Both the position numbers and the translations under genes were made by a program. From assembly GCA_016165875.1 (NCBI GenBank), contig JABBOT010000013.1, forward strand, positions 12,187,435-12,251,434: a stretch of DNA of 64,000 bases, given 5' to 3'. How positions within the stretch are numbered: position 1 is the first letter of the stretch; the number at the start of each line of letters is the position of its first letter. The notes under the pieces are model-generated. The model was not told where the DNA came from and did no database searches. It saw nothing but the letters and a program-made list of their open reading frames with translations. This stretch comes from Acanthopleura granulata (Eukaryota > Mollusca > Polyplacophora > Chitonida > Chitonidae). This document shows positions 46,733 through 59,577 of this stretch, piece after piece.

Positions 46733-47600
46733 TACGTGATGACCTCTTCAATACATGTCCTGGGCGATGTTCCCTTAAAAGGTTACATGCATTACCTGTT
46801 GTTCTCTTCAATTCACACGTATAACGCGATGTTCTCGTCAGTATAAACATTACGTAATGTTCTCTGCAGTGTGCATGCAGTACATGTTCTGTTCCGTGTA
46901 CATGCATTACGCGGTAATCTGTACACGCATTACATGGTGTTCTGTTCAGTAAGTAGGCCCTACATTTCCCCATATTCATCGTTGTAAACACGGATCATGA
47001 GAAGTTTCCTTCATTACATACACTGCGCGACGTTGCCTTCAGCTGCTAAATTACATAACATTCTCTTTAGTTCATGTATTATATCATGTTGGTGTTTGCA
47101 TTGCGCCATGTTCTCTTTGGTGTACATTGTGAAATGTTCTCTTCAGTATACGCCGTGTTTTTTCTGTTCAGTACGGGCATCACGTAATGTTCCGTTCAGT
47201 GCATGCCGTGTGTGATTTTTCTGTTCAGTACAGTCATTACGAGATGTTCTCTTCAGTACATGCTATACGTGGTTTTTTTTTAGTCAGTACACGCATTACG
47301 TGCTATTCCTCTCTTCTGCACGTGCTTTATGTGATTTCTCTGTCCAGTACACGCATTAAATGACGTTCCCTTCAGTACATGCATTGCGTAATGTTTGTTT
47401 CAGTTCATGCTTTATACCTGATTTTTCTACTCAGTACACACAGGACGTGATATTGTCTCCAGTAGGCCTACACGCATTACGCTGTGCTCCCTTCAGCTCC
47501 TGTATTACGTGATGTTTGCTTCAATCCATGTTTTATACATGCTTTTGCTATTCAGTTCTGTATTGCTTTCCCTGATATGTTTCCTTCAGTATACATGTAT
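46733..47600. repeat. Long degenerate minisatellite, unit about 30-35 bp
   Basis: Roughly 25 units built on CATTACGTGATGTTCTCTTC followed by AGTACACG or AGTACATG. Units vary in length and sequence, with alternation of a GTTCTC type and a TTTTTCTGTTCAG type, which suggests a higher-order dimer. ORFs across it are by-products. Confidence 0.8.
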
Positions 47601-50044
47601 CTAATCAAACACCAGACCAGTTTGGACAAAGGCAGCTAGTGTGATTGACTTTAGATCGAAACCATCGGCCTTTACACGCTTGTTTGGGGACGCATTCCGC
47701 TCTACTGATCTCCGTTATACGGCAGGTGTTATCAGATTTTGAGCTTTCTGCGACATTGCCGCACTCTATGTGCACATTCCATGGATAAAGCATGTTAAAC
47801 CCGTACAAACCTCGGCAGCATAGCCTTAGGCAGACAACTTCGATCTGTGAGATGGGGATATCGTACCCATGTTATTACTTATCCAATTATACAATTAGCG
47901 TGTATACTGATGTCATTTCCTCCGGTAATGAGGTTTAGTGTTGCACCCATCAGTTCACCGGTGTACTTGTATAATAGGGTTACATACATGATTTGCTTAG
48001 GGCATGCATGTGTCTGTAGGCCAGCTTGCTATGGAAGAAGGATGGGGCCACTCACGTTGGCTACTTGAGACTATACCTTTGATAACCAGCAGATTGAGTA
48101 TATGCCGATATCTTAAGTCGAGACTTGAAAAGAAAAAAAATCGCGCTGTTATTTGCTAATCTTGACTGCCGTGTTTTGCACCACCGGATTAGTGTGTAAA
48201 CGTGAGTGTATGCATGGTCGCATTTGTCTTCCATACATTACATGAATGCACCTGTAAATCACTTGACGCTTCACTGAGCATACAACATGTATATCGACCC
48301 AGGCTTATGTACGTTTTATTGATGGTCAGATCGATCTTCCATATATATATAATGTAAACTCGCATAACGAGTTACAGCTGATCCTGTTTTGGATCCTCAG
48401 ATCTTCTAATACCGTATTGATCCTCCCGCTGATGGGGTGGGCAGTTGGCAGGTTGGTGCTGTACACAAGGCACCATACCTAGTCCAGGTGGAAACGTCGT
48501 GAAACGAAAATTAGCAACAATTACGCACAACCCATTAACACATTCCGATCGGATTTTAGGAAGTGTCCATATTTAAATATGGTACCTACTTAACCAGGCT
48601 GAACTATATAGGTTTAACAATCGCGACGAGGCATGAACTCGATCGGCGTTGTTGTTGACCAAAAATGTTTGTTATTAATAGATATGTACACTTGTATGCA
48701 TGTATACATAGTTTATAAAGACGAAAGTACGTATAATTTAAACATTTACAAATGCCATTAATACTTGAGACCAAGACCCTGTTAATCGGCCTATTCTTTA
48801 TCAGAATAAAAGATATTTCATAGGTTAAGTTCATGTAAAGACAATGGCAATGCTTTTGTTAAAGTTATATAGCTGTTTAATGTGAAATGTATATGACTTA
48901 TATACTCAGTATATACACGTATACCCATACCACTGTATGACATCAATGGCGTTAAGAAAAGCAAATTAAGCAGACGTGCACAAACAAGCTTTTTCCATCA
49001 TTCACAACACTTTTATAACGACCCTGAAATGTTGGCAAAAACTGGGCATACGCTTTTTTTTATATTTAAATGATACACATTTGCCTGTCTTTGTTTTACG
49101 TCGCAGATCCTAACTTCCAGCTCAAAGACAAATATTCATGGAATGAACTATGACTTTTCTATAAAATGCGAAAATTTCTACATGGTCAGTACACTGGTAT
49201 TATTTGTTCGTCTATTTATTGGGGTATAACAACAACTCTGTAGAGACATATACGTCTACAAGTACCGGTTTTAAACAGACTGTAAATCATTCAGAAACTG
49301 ACAACCTCTATGGGTCGTTTAATCATAAAGTTTTAGGAAGGAAATTAAATTACGGAACAGTAAAGGTATAAAACGACCGTTAATTACAAAAGCCGGGATA
49401 TACAGCGATATAGCTACATGGCGGATAAGGCAAACACGTCAGTATGCGGTTAATTAAGACTGTCCTAGAACAAAAATTTCGAATACGTACACGGATATAG
49501 TCAGACTACAGACCTACATACTGTCAACAACTCTCCTGAGCCTCAAAGCCATAATGAAAGAGCTAAATGGTAAACCCCGAATAAAACCTTTTAGATAAAA
49601 CCATATACCTCCTGGAAATGCCATATAAGTCTACAACAGAGACGAATATTAATAATGCAATGAGTCCATTTTGAAGTATACCGTTATAATATAATGTTAC
49701 ATCTTGTATGAATTAATGATGGCTGGATCAGATAAGAATGTATACGCCTATAACGAAAACTGAAGGAGCATCTAGATGCCAATAGACCAAATGTTACACT
49801 GAATGAGACGTGCTGGATTTAGGCCTATAATAACGTTGCAAAACATTTGAACATAGGATACCTGCTTAAAATAGTCAATCCAGCTGTCTGTTAGTTTTGC
49901 TTCGAAGTATCTAAGAACCCTATATATATTCTTGTCTGATTACGTTTAACACGCGCTTGAGACAAAAAACAAACAAACAAAAAAAACAAAAAAACCCCCA
50001 AAAAACAAAAAAAAAACACACACAAAGGCAGGCCTGCCTACATA

Positions 50045-50418
50045 CGGAGCCGTAAAAGTGACATAGTGCAAAAGAAAAATATTGATAATGCACACACGCA
50101 CACACGCACACAAGCACACAGTATTTGAATTTTCCCGTGTGTGTATGTGGTTTTTTTTTTTTTAATAAGTCGTGTGCATGACATCTTCACTAATTCGTGC
50201 TATCGAGTTAACTGACTAATAGAAACGCACAATTATCTTGTGAGCACGACTTAGTGAAGATCTCATGCGCACGATATAATAAAGATATCGAGAGTACGAT
50301 ATAATTGTTATGTCGTGCGAACGACTTATTTAACACACACACACACACGGGAAAATTTAAATACTGTTTTTTAAGACCAATATTTTTTCCTTTGCGGTAT
50401 GTCACTTTCACGGCTCCG
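50045..50418. mobile_element. TA-flanked palindromic MITE, 374 bp
   Basis: The ends are inverted: CGGAGCCGTAAAAGTGACAT on the left; on the right the complement of CGGAGCCGTGAAAGTGACAT. A direct TA dinucleotide flanks each end, as left by Tc1/mariner-type insertion. Inside is a second inverted pair (CAGTATTTGAATTTTCCCG and its complement) next to CA/GT runs, and GTCGTGC-rich internal repeats. No transposase ORF. Confidence 0.75.
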
Positions 50419-51272
50419 TACCTACATGTACATATAGATATATTGGCCTGTATGCCTATATCCGCATGGGAACAGACACACGAGCAAGTCAATCAAGTAT
50501 TGAGACCGCCAAAGGCCAAATCTGTATAAAACTATGTATAAGACAGACACATATGCTTACATGTACAGAGTTACATAGAAAAATATAGATGCAGATGTAC
50601 AGCCAGCACAAGGCCTAGCTTTACAGCTGCGAATCCATTTTTCACAATGCACCTGGTTTATGGTTGAAGTCTGGTGGTATACGAATATCTCTTTTGACGT
50701 CTGGATTTGTATTAAGAGTTTGCTTTGAATGGTCAGTTCATAATCTTGATACCGCTATAAGTTAATAAAAGGTACTTGATGTCAGTAGAGGAGTGGGCAT
50801 TGTGAAAGGTAAGTCGAATTGGCTGCGGCATAAAAGCGATTGAGTTCATTATTTACCCGTGTTGGTAGTTGCTCCACGAGTCACGCCTTTCGAGGAGTCT
50901 ACGCTTGACTACCTACCAATGAAGTCGTGTCAGTGTCATCTAAAGTTCTGCACATAGCGAAGACACACGAAGATCTACAGTTGCGGTGTAAACAGAGGGA
51001 AAATAATGCACAAAACAAAAGGCATTGGATATGCGCTGCCACACGTGGATTAAAGCTTCCATGTTGTCGGTTTTCGTGCCACGCGTTTCCATGACAACGG
51101 GTCAGAGGTCACTAGCAGTAAACAAGTGCAATCCCGGCATGCAGTAGCGTTGAGCGGCGAGGGGACGAGTTGACGGTTGTGGTTTTGTTTGCGTACGTTT
51201 GACAGCGAACATGTGCCGGGAAATGTCAAAACTGTCCTGGTGAACACTCATTTTCTCTTTTTAGGAGCAATA

Positions 51273-54200
51273 ATGGCAGCAGCCGACCCTACGCTCCCGG
51301 CGATCGAGCGAGCGAAGCAGATCAGCGTGTACCAAAACGGCGATGAGAAATTCCCTGGCAAACGGATCATCATCAACAAACGAAAAATAGCCAACTTCGA
51401 TGTGTTCTTAGATCATGTTACGGACACCCTTAGACCCCGATTCGGGGCTGTCCGTAGACTTTATACCCCTGTGGGTGGACACAGAATAACAGATTTAGAT
51501 CAGGTGATAAAGCGAGGGGAAGCGTACGTGGCTGCCGGCCAGGAAAAATTCCAGAGAATCGGGTGGGTATCTTTACAACAACAACGAATGATGAGGATAT
51601 TGCAGGCACGACAGGGCCGTAGTAAGGATGAGGGTGATATCACGTGGTAGGGTGACGTCATTTCATTGAAAAATGCCTTTTTCTCAATGAGCATTGGAAA
51701 AGTGGGTCATCGACGAACGATAGCTCAACCTCTTCTTCACTAATCCCCTCATTTGAAACTCCTTGACATTAGTAATCCATTGAAACTCCTTAAACTTTTC
51801 TAGGAGCCAACATAGAAAGATAGGAACAGTTGGCTCCTTTATAAAATGCATGTATTTTCATTCTCTAAAATGGGCCTCAAAATGCTGATTTATTTAATGT
51901 CCTCAGTGTTGCGAAATGCAGTAAGGGCACATCATAGGGAGTGGAAATTTATTGATTTGTCTAGATATAAACTGAGAAACCAGTTAACCAATCTTGTTGC
52001 TTTTTGGAATTCTGATATTGTTATTCTGTAAGTATTCATGACATTTTGATAGGGATAAAGAAGTCTGTTGCAGTGTAGGATCACACTATCTGAAACTGTC
52101 AGTATGATAGCAATTTTGACTGAAAAAACAAAAGCGAAAAGAAAGAAATGGTGGGTGTATTTGCAACAGGGAGATCTTGCATAAAGGTGCCCATTAAAGC
52201 AAAGAATCTACGTCAAATAGGGGTAATTTTAGAAAGGAATGTCAGTTCATTACACACTTCCACTCTTCTACCCACACAGGCAGTGCTGACAGCAATAAAA
52301 ATCTGCACACTGACCACTGGCTGACTTGGCCAGCTAATCAACTAAAAGATGATGACGCTGTCGCTTTAATTTTTGGGAAGCTTACTTGTGTTAAATATGT
52401 GTCACATTTCACACTGATGGTACAGCTATCCAATTTCAAAACAACATTTAATTAAAGCTCTGTGTTATGCTGCCGTAATTGACTACAGTTTTCAAACTGA
52501 AGGCATTTTCTTTGCAAGAGTTACATGTAATAGTACTTACAAGTTTGTACCTTATGTAAAAGTATTAGTCACATGAATTGATTGATAGATTACCTTCATG
52601 TTTTTTACGGAAATGGAAAAGAGACACATTCTGCCAACAAGGCTTTAAAGAAAGCAACCTTGTACTTGTTGTCGTTAAGCAGGCATTAGGTTGACGTTAA
52701 TTCATCGTGCGAATCGTCTTTGATTCTTACATGTAGTGGGTTAGAGCAGTGTATCTATAACTTTTATCACTACAACTATGGCTTGTAACAGTATATGTTA
52801 TCAGTGGAACAGTGCGTGTTACACTTTCCTAGGGGGACTTTTCCTATTGGCTAATGAAAACATTAAACTGACCAGCAACGTATGCTATAGTCTTGAAAAA
52901 AATTTGTATTCTCAGCACTAAATGTTTCACGTGCATGTCATTCCCCATAAACATGCAGTGTTTATTTATAATTTCCCATTTAACTGATTCACACTTTATT
53001 CTTTATTTCACCTCATCTTTTGCACGTCATTTTACCCTCCAAATCAGACCTCGTAATTTTCTGCTAGAAATTGTCACAGAAGATGAGGTTACCACAGGTC
53101 TGGTATCTAGCAGAATAATGATAAAGAAAAATGAAAGATGGGTTACTGGCCACACCAGTTTTCTGAAACAAGTTCTAAACTAACATTTTGATTTTGAATG
53201 TCTTTCGCAGTTATGTAAATACTGTCGGCAATAAGGAGTGTACAGTGTACATGTAAATCTCGCCCAAGATTTCATGATATCCAGTAACAGGTGTTCCAAA
53301 GTGACACTCGTCCAATTGTTCATCAAATGCATAGTTTTTTTTTTTTCTGTTTTTGAAATCATAGCTTAGGATTTGTATTATTAAATACATGTAACATGTG
53401 AAAGTGAATGTACAACAGAACTTCTCAGCCTTGTTCTTAGGGAGTGAAAATGGCCTTAATTAAATCACATTCTTCCGACTTGCCCGAATGCCAAAGAGGT
53501 CAGTCATGAAATGAATTAGCGTATACAACCTTGACGTCATTGTTAATACATGTAGCTGCCAAACATATCAAAACTACTGTCAGGGTGCAAGAGATGAAAT
53601 TAGGGAGGGGGGGGGGGCACCACCCATAAGTTTGTCATAGCAGACTTCATTTTCCAAAATTTCTGATTATTGACAGAAAATATGTATCAGATAGAAAGGT
53701 TATTTAGTGATATGGGTATCAAGCATGCCTCTGGGCATAAATTTCTTTTCAGATTAGCGTAGGCCTACATGTTGTCTTGGATTTTAATAGTGTTTATAAA
53801 TACATGTACTTCTCATGTCTCACTGAAACAATTTAGAGCAATGCTTTTGCCCTTTGAGATGTTTATAAGGCTGCATGACGTCACAACTACTCTATATTAG
53901 TGACTATGGCAGGTCTTCAACAAATCTTGCACCTGTCCGTACATAATGTGCATGTCTTCATCTGATGTCAGTACGAGAGGACATTTTGCTAAGACTTTCA
54001 GACTTCATACCAAGCATTGCAGTTGTTTATAATGCTAAGTGTTCCAAAGGGATAAGACTTAAAAAATGGTAATTGACTGCTTGGCACACATCACAGAGGT
54101 TAGAGCAGGGAAGCAGGACTGGTCATCCGGGTGTCTCTATAATGTTTATAATACTGGGTGAGGTGTCATGTCTGATGTCTTCGGCATGATGTTCCAGTGA

Positions 54201-54599
54201 CGGCAGCTCTTTGGCAACATGGACTCACCATGATGACAAAAGAAGACACGGTGAAGGTTGAATACCGTAAATATCATTCGAGTGAGATGTGGAAATGATA
54301 ACCCATGAGACGTGTCGAGTTAGCTACTTGGTTTCCTCCCAACACAGTACTGACTGCCATATTATCACTTCAAGTAAATATGACGTAGATAAACCATTAT
54401 TATCACGTTTACACGTAAGTTTCATTTACATGGTCGCTGATTGGTAATAAGGTGATAATTGGTAATTTTTCAACATCTGCCTGATAACTGCGGAGTTGCA
54501 TGTTACTAGCATTGTAGAGTTGTCTGTTTTTTCATTGGTTGCAGGTATTTGGAAATTGAGGTTTCTCCACGGAAACGACTACCCAGAGGCACGTTAGAG
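51273..54599 (+). CDS. DCDC2: Doublecortin-domain protein, DCDC2-like (5' part; continues beyond the window)
   Basis: Two coding exons: 51273-51562 and 54545-54599, joined by a GT-AG intron (AATCGG|GTGGGT ... TTGCAG|GTATTT) in phase 2; exon 2 ends GAG|GTGAGC in phase 0. Together they encode 115 residues. Residues about 15-100 form one DCX domain: ISVYQNGD, KRIIINKR, FDVFLDHVT, FGAVRRLYTP, GHRITDLDQV, YVAAGQEKF, then GYLEIEVSPRKRLP across the splice. The order and wording match the first DCX domain of DCDC2, a microtubule-binding protein of cilia. The second DCX domain and tail are not found up to 64000, so the next exon should lie at least 9.4 kb downstream. An acceptor (tctctttttag, AG at 51263-51264) just before the ATG suggests a 5' UTR intron. 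Without splicing, exon 1 would read on for 28 codons to a stop at 51650. Confidence 0.85.
54096..54260 (+). repeat. F2 SINE-like repeat fragment
   Basis: Contains GAGGTTAGAGCAGGGAAGCA, GGTGAGGTGTCATGTCTGAT, GTCTTCGGCATGATG and AACATGGACTCACC. It lies in intron 1 of the DCDC2-like gene. Confidence 0.55.
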
Positions 54600-55384
54600 G
54601 TGAGCCTAGTATTATGTAATGTGTTATAATGCAGGCATTTGTTTCATGCCATGAGTTGGTTGCTTAATTACTGCAAACTGTAGCCCTGGCCAACCAATCT
54701 GAGAAACTTTCCATGTGATTGGTCAGGTTGGGCTTGTGCTTTTGCAAGCTCATAAACATGATAAAATTAATGAACTATTTTTTTTCTTCATGTGCCATTT
54801 TGATTTGCTGTGGATATATATAGATATATATATATATACACACATTTTGTTTTTCATCTGTTGTTCAGAGTTGTTGTTAAGAAATTAGAAGAAGAAGGTT
54901 TAGACGTGAAAGTTTCATGTCAGAATTTGATTAATTCAGCAGTAGATTAATTAGACTATAAATACGGTAAATACCTGTGCAGCACAATGTTATTGGGTGG
55001 AGTAGGGTCAGACTAGGGTCAGAAGAGAATTTATACAGTTTCTTGCTTCTTGCATGCATTTACATGTAGTCAATCCAATGAATAACTTCAGCATACATCC
55101 ATATCTTTACTTCTCCGGAAAAAAAAACAAAAAAACTGGGAGAGAAATGTAATTTTGGGTTTCAGCAATACCAATACATGTATCTGTCCCAAAACCTAGA
55201 AGAATTACACTTTATTCTGAATATTGTTTTGACTTAAACATGCTAAAAGCTGCTTAACGTTATTTTAAAGAAGTATGTAAATTATTTAATGGGACATGTA
55301 GTGTTTGCAGCATGGAATCAGGTACTTGTGAATAATAATTAAACTATATGTATGTACATGTATATGTAATATATACTATAATTG

Positions 55385-55644
55385 TGGAGGTCCTTCGGTG
55401 GTAGACCTTAGCATGCTAACGCAGTACATTGACCCAGGAGCCTCTTACCAATGCAGTTGACGTGAGTTCAAGTCCAGCTCAGACTAAAGGTGCTCTTCAT
55501 TCATACATGAGAAAGTCTGCCAGCATTGTGTTCAGCTCTTCCACTGAGGCTCTGTGCGATTTCATCCCACCATAATGCTCTGTGCCGCCATGTAAGTGAA
55601 ATATGGCGTAAGACACCAGGCCAAAAGAAATAGATAAATAAATA
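55385..55644 (+). repeat. Family-1 SINE
   Basis: Diverged full-length copy: head TTCGGTGGTAGACCTTAGCA, ACGTGAGTTCAAGTCCAGCT, CACCATAATGCTCTGTGCCG, AAATATGGCGTAAGACACC, A-rich tail. Confidence 0.7.
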
Positions 55645-55889
55645 TGTGTACATGTATCAGGTCCAATCAAAGGTTAGAAGACCATAGTGTAGTGGTAAGA
55701 GTTAGTGCTTGTGGATGTGCACATGGGGTGGGAGTTCAAACCTAACCCTGGACAGGGAATTTTCACGTGTATATTCCTGCTCTCTTGACACAGCTTGTGG
55801 TCGAGCTCTGGTGACAATAAGTGGCCAGTAACGACATGCTCCTGGTTCTGGTTGTGCAGTCTAACATGCTTTGAAGTCCATTTGTCCGC

Positions 55890-56077
55890 CGTGAGTTCCA
55901 AGTCCAGCTCATGCTGGCTTCCTTTCCAGCGGTATGTGGAAAGGTCCATCAGCTACCTGCAGATGGTTGTGGCTTTCCTCTGGGTTCTACTCAGTAGTCC
56001 CTCCCACCATAATGCTGGCCGCTGTCTTATAAGTGAAATATTCTCGAGTACAGCAGAACACACCAATAATATAAATA
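55890..56077 (+). repeat. Family-1 SINE, head missing
   Basis: CCGTGAGTTCCAAGTCCAGC, CAGCTACCTGCAGATGGTTG, CCCACCATAATGCTGGCCGC, AAATATTCTCGAGTACAGCA and tail. Confidence 0.75.
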
Positions 56078-56696
56078 AATAAATGAAAAAGATCGTTTGT
56101 CTTCCTCCAGTATGCTGTGTATTTATATCGGTATGTGGGAAACTTGGACAGTACTTCACTGAGAGGTGGCAACTCTTTATGTGGGATTTCTTCCATCTGT
56201 ACAACTGACTGTTGTACATGTATGAGTGAAAATACTAAAGTGTGTTAAACAACTGTAAATTAAATAAATAAATAAATGACGGTTGATGTGAGATAATTTT
56301 TCCAACCCTTTGTTTTCCTCTTAAATATATTGACGTGACAGCCAGTACACATTGCATGGCCTAAAGATAACAGGCCGTGTACAAGTAATTATGATGTTAT
56401 TATCTGTTAAGGGATCAGATGACAGTGGATTGAACTGTTGTGTGTCTGATGCTCAGTTGGCCAGAGAGCTGTGAAGTTACTGCCAGATAGAAAGTGTGTA
56501 GAGGATTGATCAATAAATCAGTCCTGTGGGTATGGGTGCATAAGGCTAGTACTGAGCTCTACATGGCCAGCTTTGATCACAGTATTGGCCATCAGCGTGG
56601 CACGAGTAGTGGTTAGGTTCGGCATACACACACATACATGTATAGTCATGATAGGGGACATTGCCTGCGTGTTGAAATTATGACCATTGTTAACCA

Positions 56697-56912
56697 GCAT
56701 GGCGTAATGACCCAGTTGCCTCTCACCAATGCAGTCGCTGTGAGTTCAAGTCCTCTCTGGGTCGTACATGGGAAGGTCCGTCAGCAACCTGCGGATGGTC
56801 GTGTATTTCCCCCAGGGTCTGCTCAGTTTCCTCCCACCATAATGCTGGCCGCCGTTGTATAAGTGAAATATTCTTGAGTGCGGCGTAATACACCAATCAA
56901 ACAAATAATTAA
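56697..56912 (+). repeat. Family-1 SINE, head shortened
   Basis: GCATGGCGTAATGACCCAGT, CGCTGTGAGTTCAAGTCC, CAGCAACCTGCGGATGGTCG, TATTCTTGAGTGCGGCGTAA and tail. Confidence 0.8.
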
Positions 56913-57334
56913 ATCTGTTTGTAAAAAAACAAAAAAAAGTTTGGACAAGTTAAAATCCATGTTATACCAGCTGACAAAGTTCCTTTGAACATAGTATTTC
57001 AACATACATGTAACTGTGCTTCAAATGCTTGTTTTTTCTTCAGTTTTTTTACTTGTAATAGCTGTTGTATGTACGTAATATTGCTGAATGCCTTAATACT
57101 GCAATTTTGCTAAAAGGCTACCCTTTAACAGAAGGTGTACACAGATATGTGTAGTTTCCTATTAACTTCCATTTACAGGTATGTATTACATGTATGGTTT
57201 GCTGACAGTGGCCATGGAAAGATCTGGTCATTAGCATATAGCACAACATTGTTTGTTGTCAACAGAAAGGCCATAAGCCTGGGGGCTAGTCGCTGGTTGC
57301 TATGGTCAGATACTTTCTAGTTTTATGTGCAGCA

Positions 57335-57418
57335 CTTCCCCCCCTCCCTCCCCCCCTGGGAGGGCTGGAGGGTTGGAGGGGTGGGAAGGGCTGGATGGTT
57401 GGAGGGGTGGGAAGGGTG
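57335..57418. repeat. C-rich then G-rich tract with tandem repeat
   Basis: A C-rich run (TTCCCCCCCTCCCTCCCCCC) is followed at once by a G-rich tandem repeat of about 33 bp (GGATGGTTGGAGGGGTGGGA). Several GGG runs at short spacing could form a G-quadruplex, and the two halves could pair. Confidence 0.65.
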
Positions 57419-58611
57419 ACTTACCTTTATGGTTGAACTCTGCTTGTGGTGACTGTATTCAGGGTGAAGAGGGTATAATGAAATGTATCACAGAACTTTG
57501 TGGTGAATGGTCATTGACTGTGTGCATAGGAACACAGTGGTACAATAGACTACCAGGGTGTATGGTATACATGTATTTGTACCGCCTTTACCCTAAAAAT
57601 TCTCCCACTTTTAGAGACGAATAAAGGGCATAAACGACCACACAAATAAAACGGCACAAAGTATTACTTTCTCAATACTTCCTAATACACCCCCCCCCAC
57701 CCTCTTTCCAAAAAAAAATTTAAAAAAAATGTTTTATTGCTCTCAGAACAAGGCAAAATGACTGATACGTAATCAAGGACAAATTTTTCTGTCAGAAGCA
57801 GTATACAAATGAGTTTCAGAGGGTCTTTACTTCTTGACCATTGGTTTGTAGTAGGCTGTATAGGTACATGTGAGATGGACACATAAATGACAATTTGAGA
57901 CCAGTGATAAACTGTGGTATAAAGGTTTATGTGCACAATGCTCAGCTATATAGTACCTGTATGAAAAAACAGTTACAGATTTGCCCAATGGAGTTATGAA
58001 CTTAATGAACCTTTGTGGCAACTTGTTGAAAAGTGTACTCATTAACGTTTAATTTAAAATATGTATTTAATAAGCTGCAATCTAAACCTTGACAATCTCG
58101 TGTTATTCTAAAGGGTTTTTACATTTCCTTTTTTATTATTGAAGGTCACCTGAGTCTCAAGTAGTATATAACGTCTGGATGGAACCTGTGTTATTTTCTT
58201 TTCTGTACACTTGAACTTTTGGCTTGGAAAATATTCAAGTATAGGCTATTGAATGTTTACATGTGCATATCATCACAAGCCTTAGAAAGCATTGAAAAGT
58301 TTTGTGGTACCTTTGTAGTTTCTTCCGCACTTTGGAAACCAGAAGGCCTGTACATAATACATGTACCTGAATACTTGAGAATCAAAGACATTTCAACATT
58401 TATAAAGCTGCATGGTTAAGACTCCCGTGAAAATTTGACATCTAATTTTAATGCTGATTGGTGGACCTACAGTCTACATGATGAACATGTATAAATTTTG
58501 GAGTAAGTGTTATTGGAATTACATGTCATGATTTCGGCGGAAAACGGGACACGTAGGCATTATCAAGCAAGCGCTAACGAAAAAAGTTGACATGTTCTTA
58601 AGTTTGGAGCC

Positions 58612-58800
58612 ATATAGACTACACCATATTCAAGAGAGTTTCACTTCTACCACAGTGGCTAGCATTATCATGGTGGGAGGAAACTGGGCAGAGCCCGCGT
58701 TGCTGGCAGACCCTCCCTTGTACAGCTAAAAGTTCAGCATCAGCTGAACTTGAACTCCCATACACGGACCACACTAGTGAGAGGCTCCTGGTATGATGTT
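58612..58800 (-). repeat. Old family-1 SINE fragment
   Basis: ACTTCTACCACAGTGGCTAG, CATTATCATGGTGGGAGGAA, GTTGCTGGCAGACCCTCCC, reverse orientation, diverged. Confidence 0.6.
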
Positions 58801-58937
58801 CAGTCTGAGATTGCTCAGACATTGGGGTTTGAATTAACAATGACATGATCCAAGGATGGGATTTTAGGGTCGCTGGTTATCTTGTGATTTCTGATGCAAA
58901 TGCCAACGTTTGAGCAATCCCAGACTAGGTCTTTGTG

Positions 58938-59197
58938 CTGCAGTGGCCGAGGGGGTTAGCTCGCTAGTGCAGTGTAATGACCGAGATGCCTCTCGTCGGT
59001 GTGATCGCTGTGAGTTCAAGCCCAGCTAGCTCACCCTGGCTTCTTCCCCAGTGGTCAGCGGGAATGTCTGCCAGCAACCTGCACATGGTTGTTGGTTTGC
59101 CCCGGTTTTTACCTAGTTTCCTTCCACCGTTATGCTGGCTATCGTCGTGAAATATTCTTGAGTGCGGCGTAAAGCACCAGTCAGATAAATAAGTAAA
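58938..59197 (+). repeat. Family-1 SINE, full length
   Basis: Head CTGCAGTGGCCGAGGGGGTT then AGCTCGCTAGTGCAGTGTAA, GCTGTGAGTTCAAGCCCAGC, CCAGCAACCTGCACATGG, TTGAGTGCGGCGTAAAGCAC and tail. Confidence 0.8.
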
Positions 59198-59577
59198 TCA
59201 TTATGCTGCACTGCTAGCACACTGAAACCCATTCGAGGGGTATAACTAAAGTGTGTATGTGGCATGGTAAAGAAAATCATGAAGCTCTGAAGAAATACTC
59301 TGCCCACCATATCCACATGTACATGTTTTTACATGAGTGCCCTGACTTTATTACATAATTATAGGCACGTGCTAAAATTTATGATACACTGACGTACACG
59401 ACTACGGCATGTGTACATATGGCTACATGCAGATGGAGCAGAAAACTTGTCTTATGTTTAGCACACAGGTGCTTGACACACTGTGCATGAAGTGCTCTGC
59501 ATGTACTTCACCAACTAATGGTTTTATGATATGTGCATATGTATGTACTCTGCAGTTTCATGTCATCTGCCTTACGG

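Larger units (their letters stand above)
38710..51264. other. Gene-poor interval rich in tandem repeats
   Basis: Between the CpcT/CpeT-like gene and the DCDC2-like gene. It holds the three tandem arrays, the F2 and family-1 repeats and the 374-bp MITE. Segments 39.7-42.9, 43.2-44.0 and 47.6-50.0 kb show nothing I can name. The last 400 bp before 51264 probably include the DCDC2-like promoter and a 5' UTR exon, but I could not fix their limits. Confidence 0.45.

Noticed and set aside
46638..46991. 117-codon minus-strand ORF
   Set aside because: It is a translation of the minisatellite (recurrent Cys/His/Arg-rich units follow the DNA repeat).
42900..47600. CRISPR-like or prokaryotic repeat arrays
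   Set aside because: Repeats are degenerate and directly tandem without unique spacers, in a eukaryotic genome.
57440..57624. Possible exon after CTGTATTCAG|GGTGAAGAG in the phase expected for the DCDC2-like gene
   Set aside because: The frame is open but shows no DCX motif and ends in a stop without a donor.
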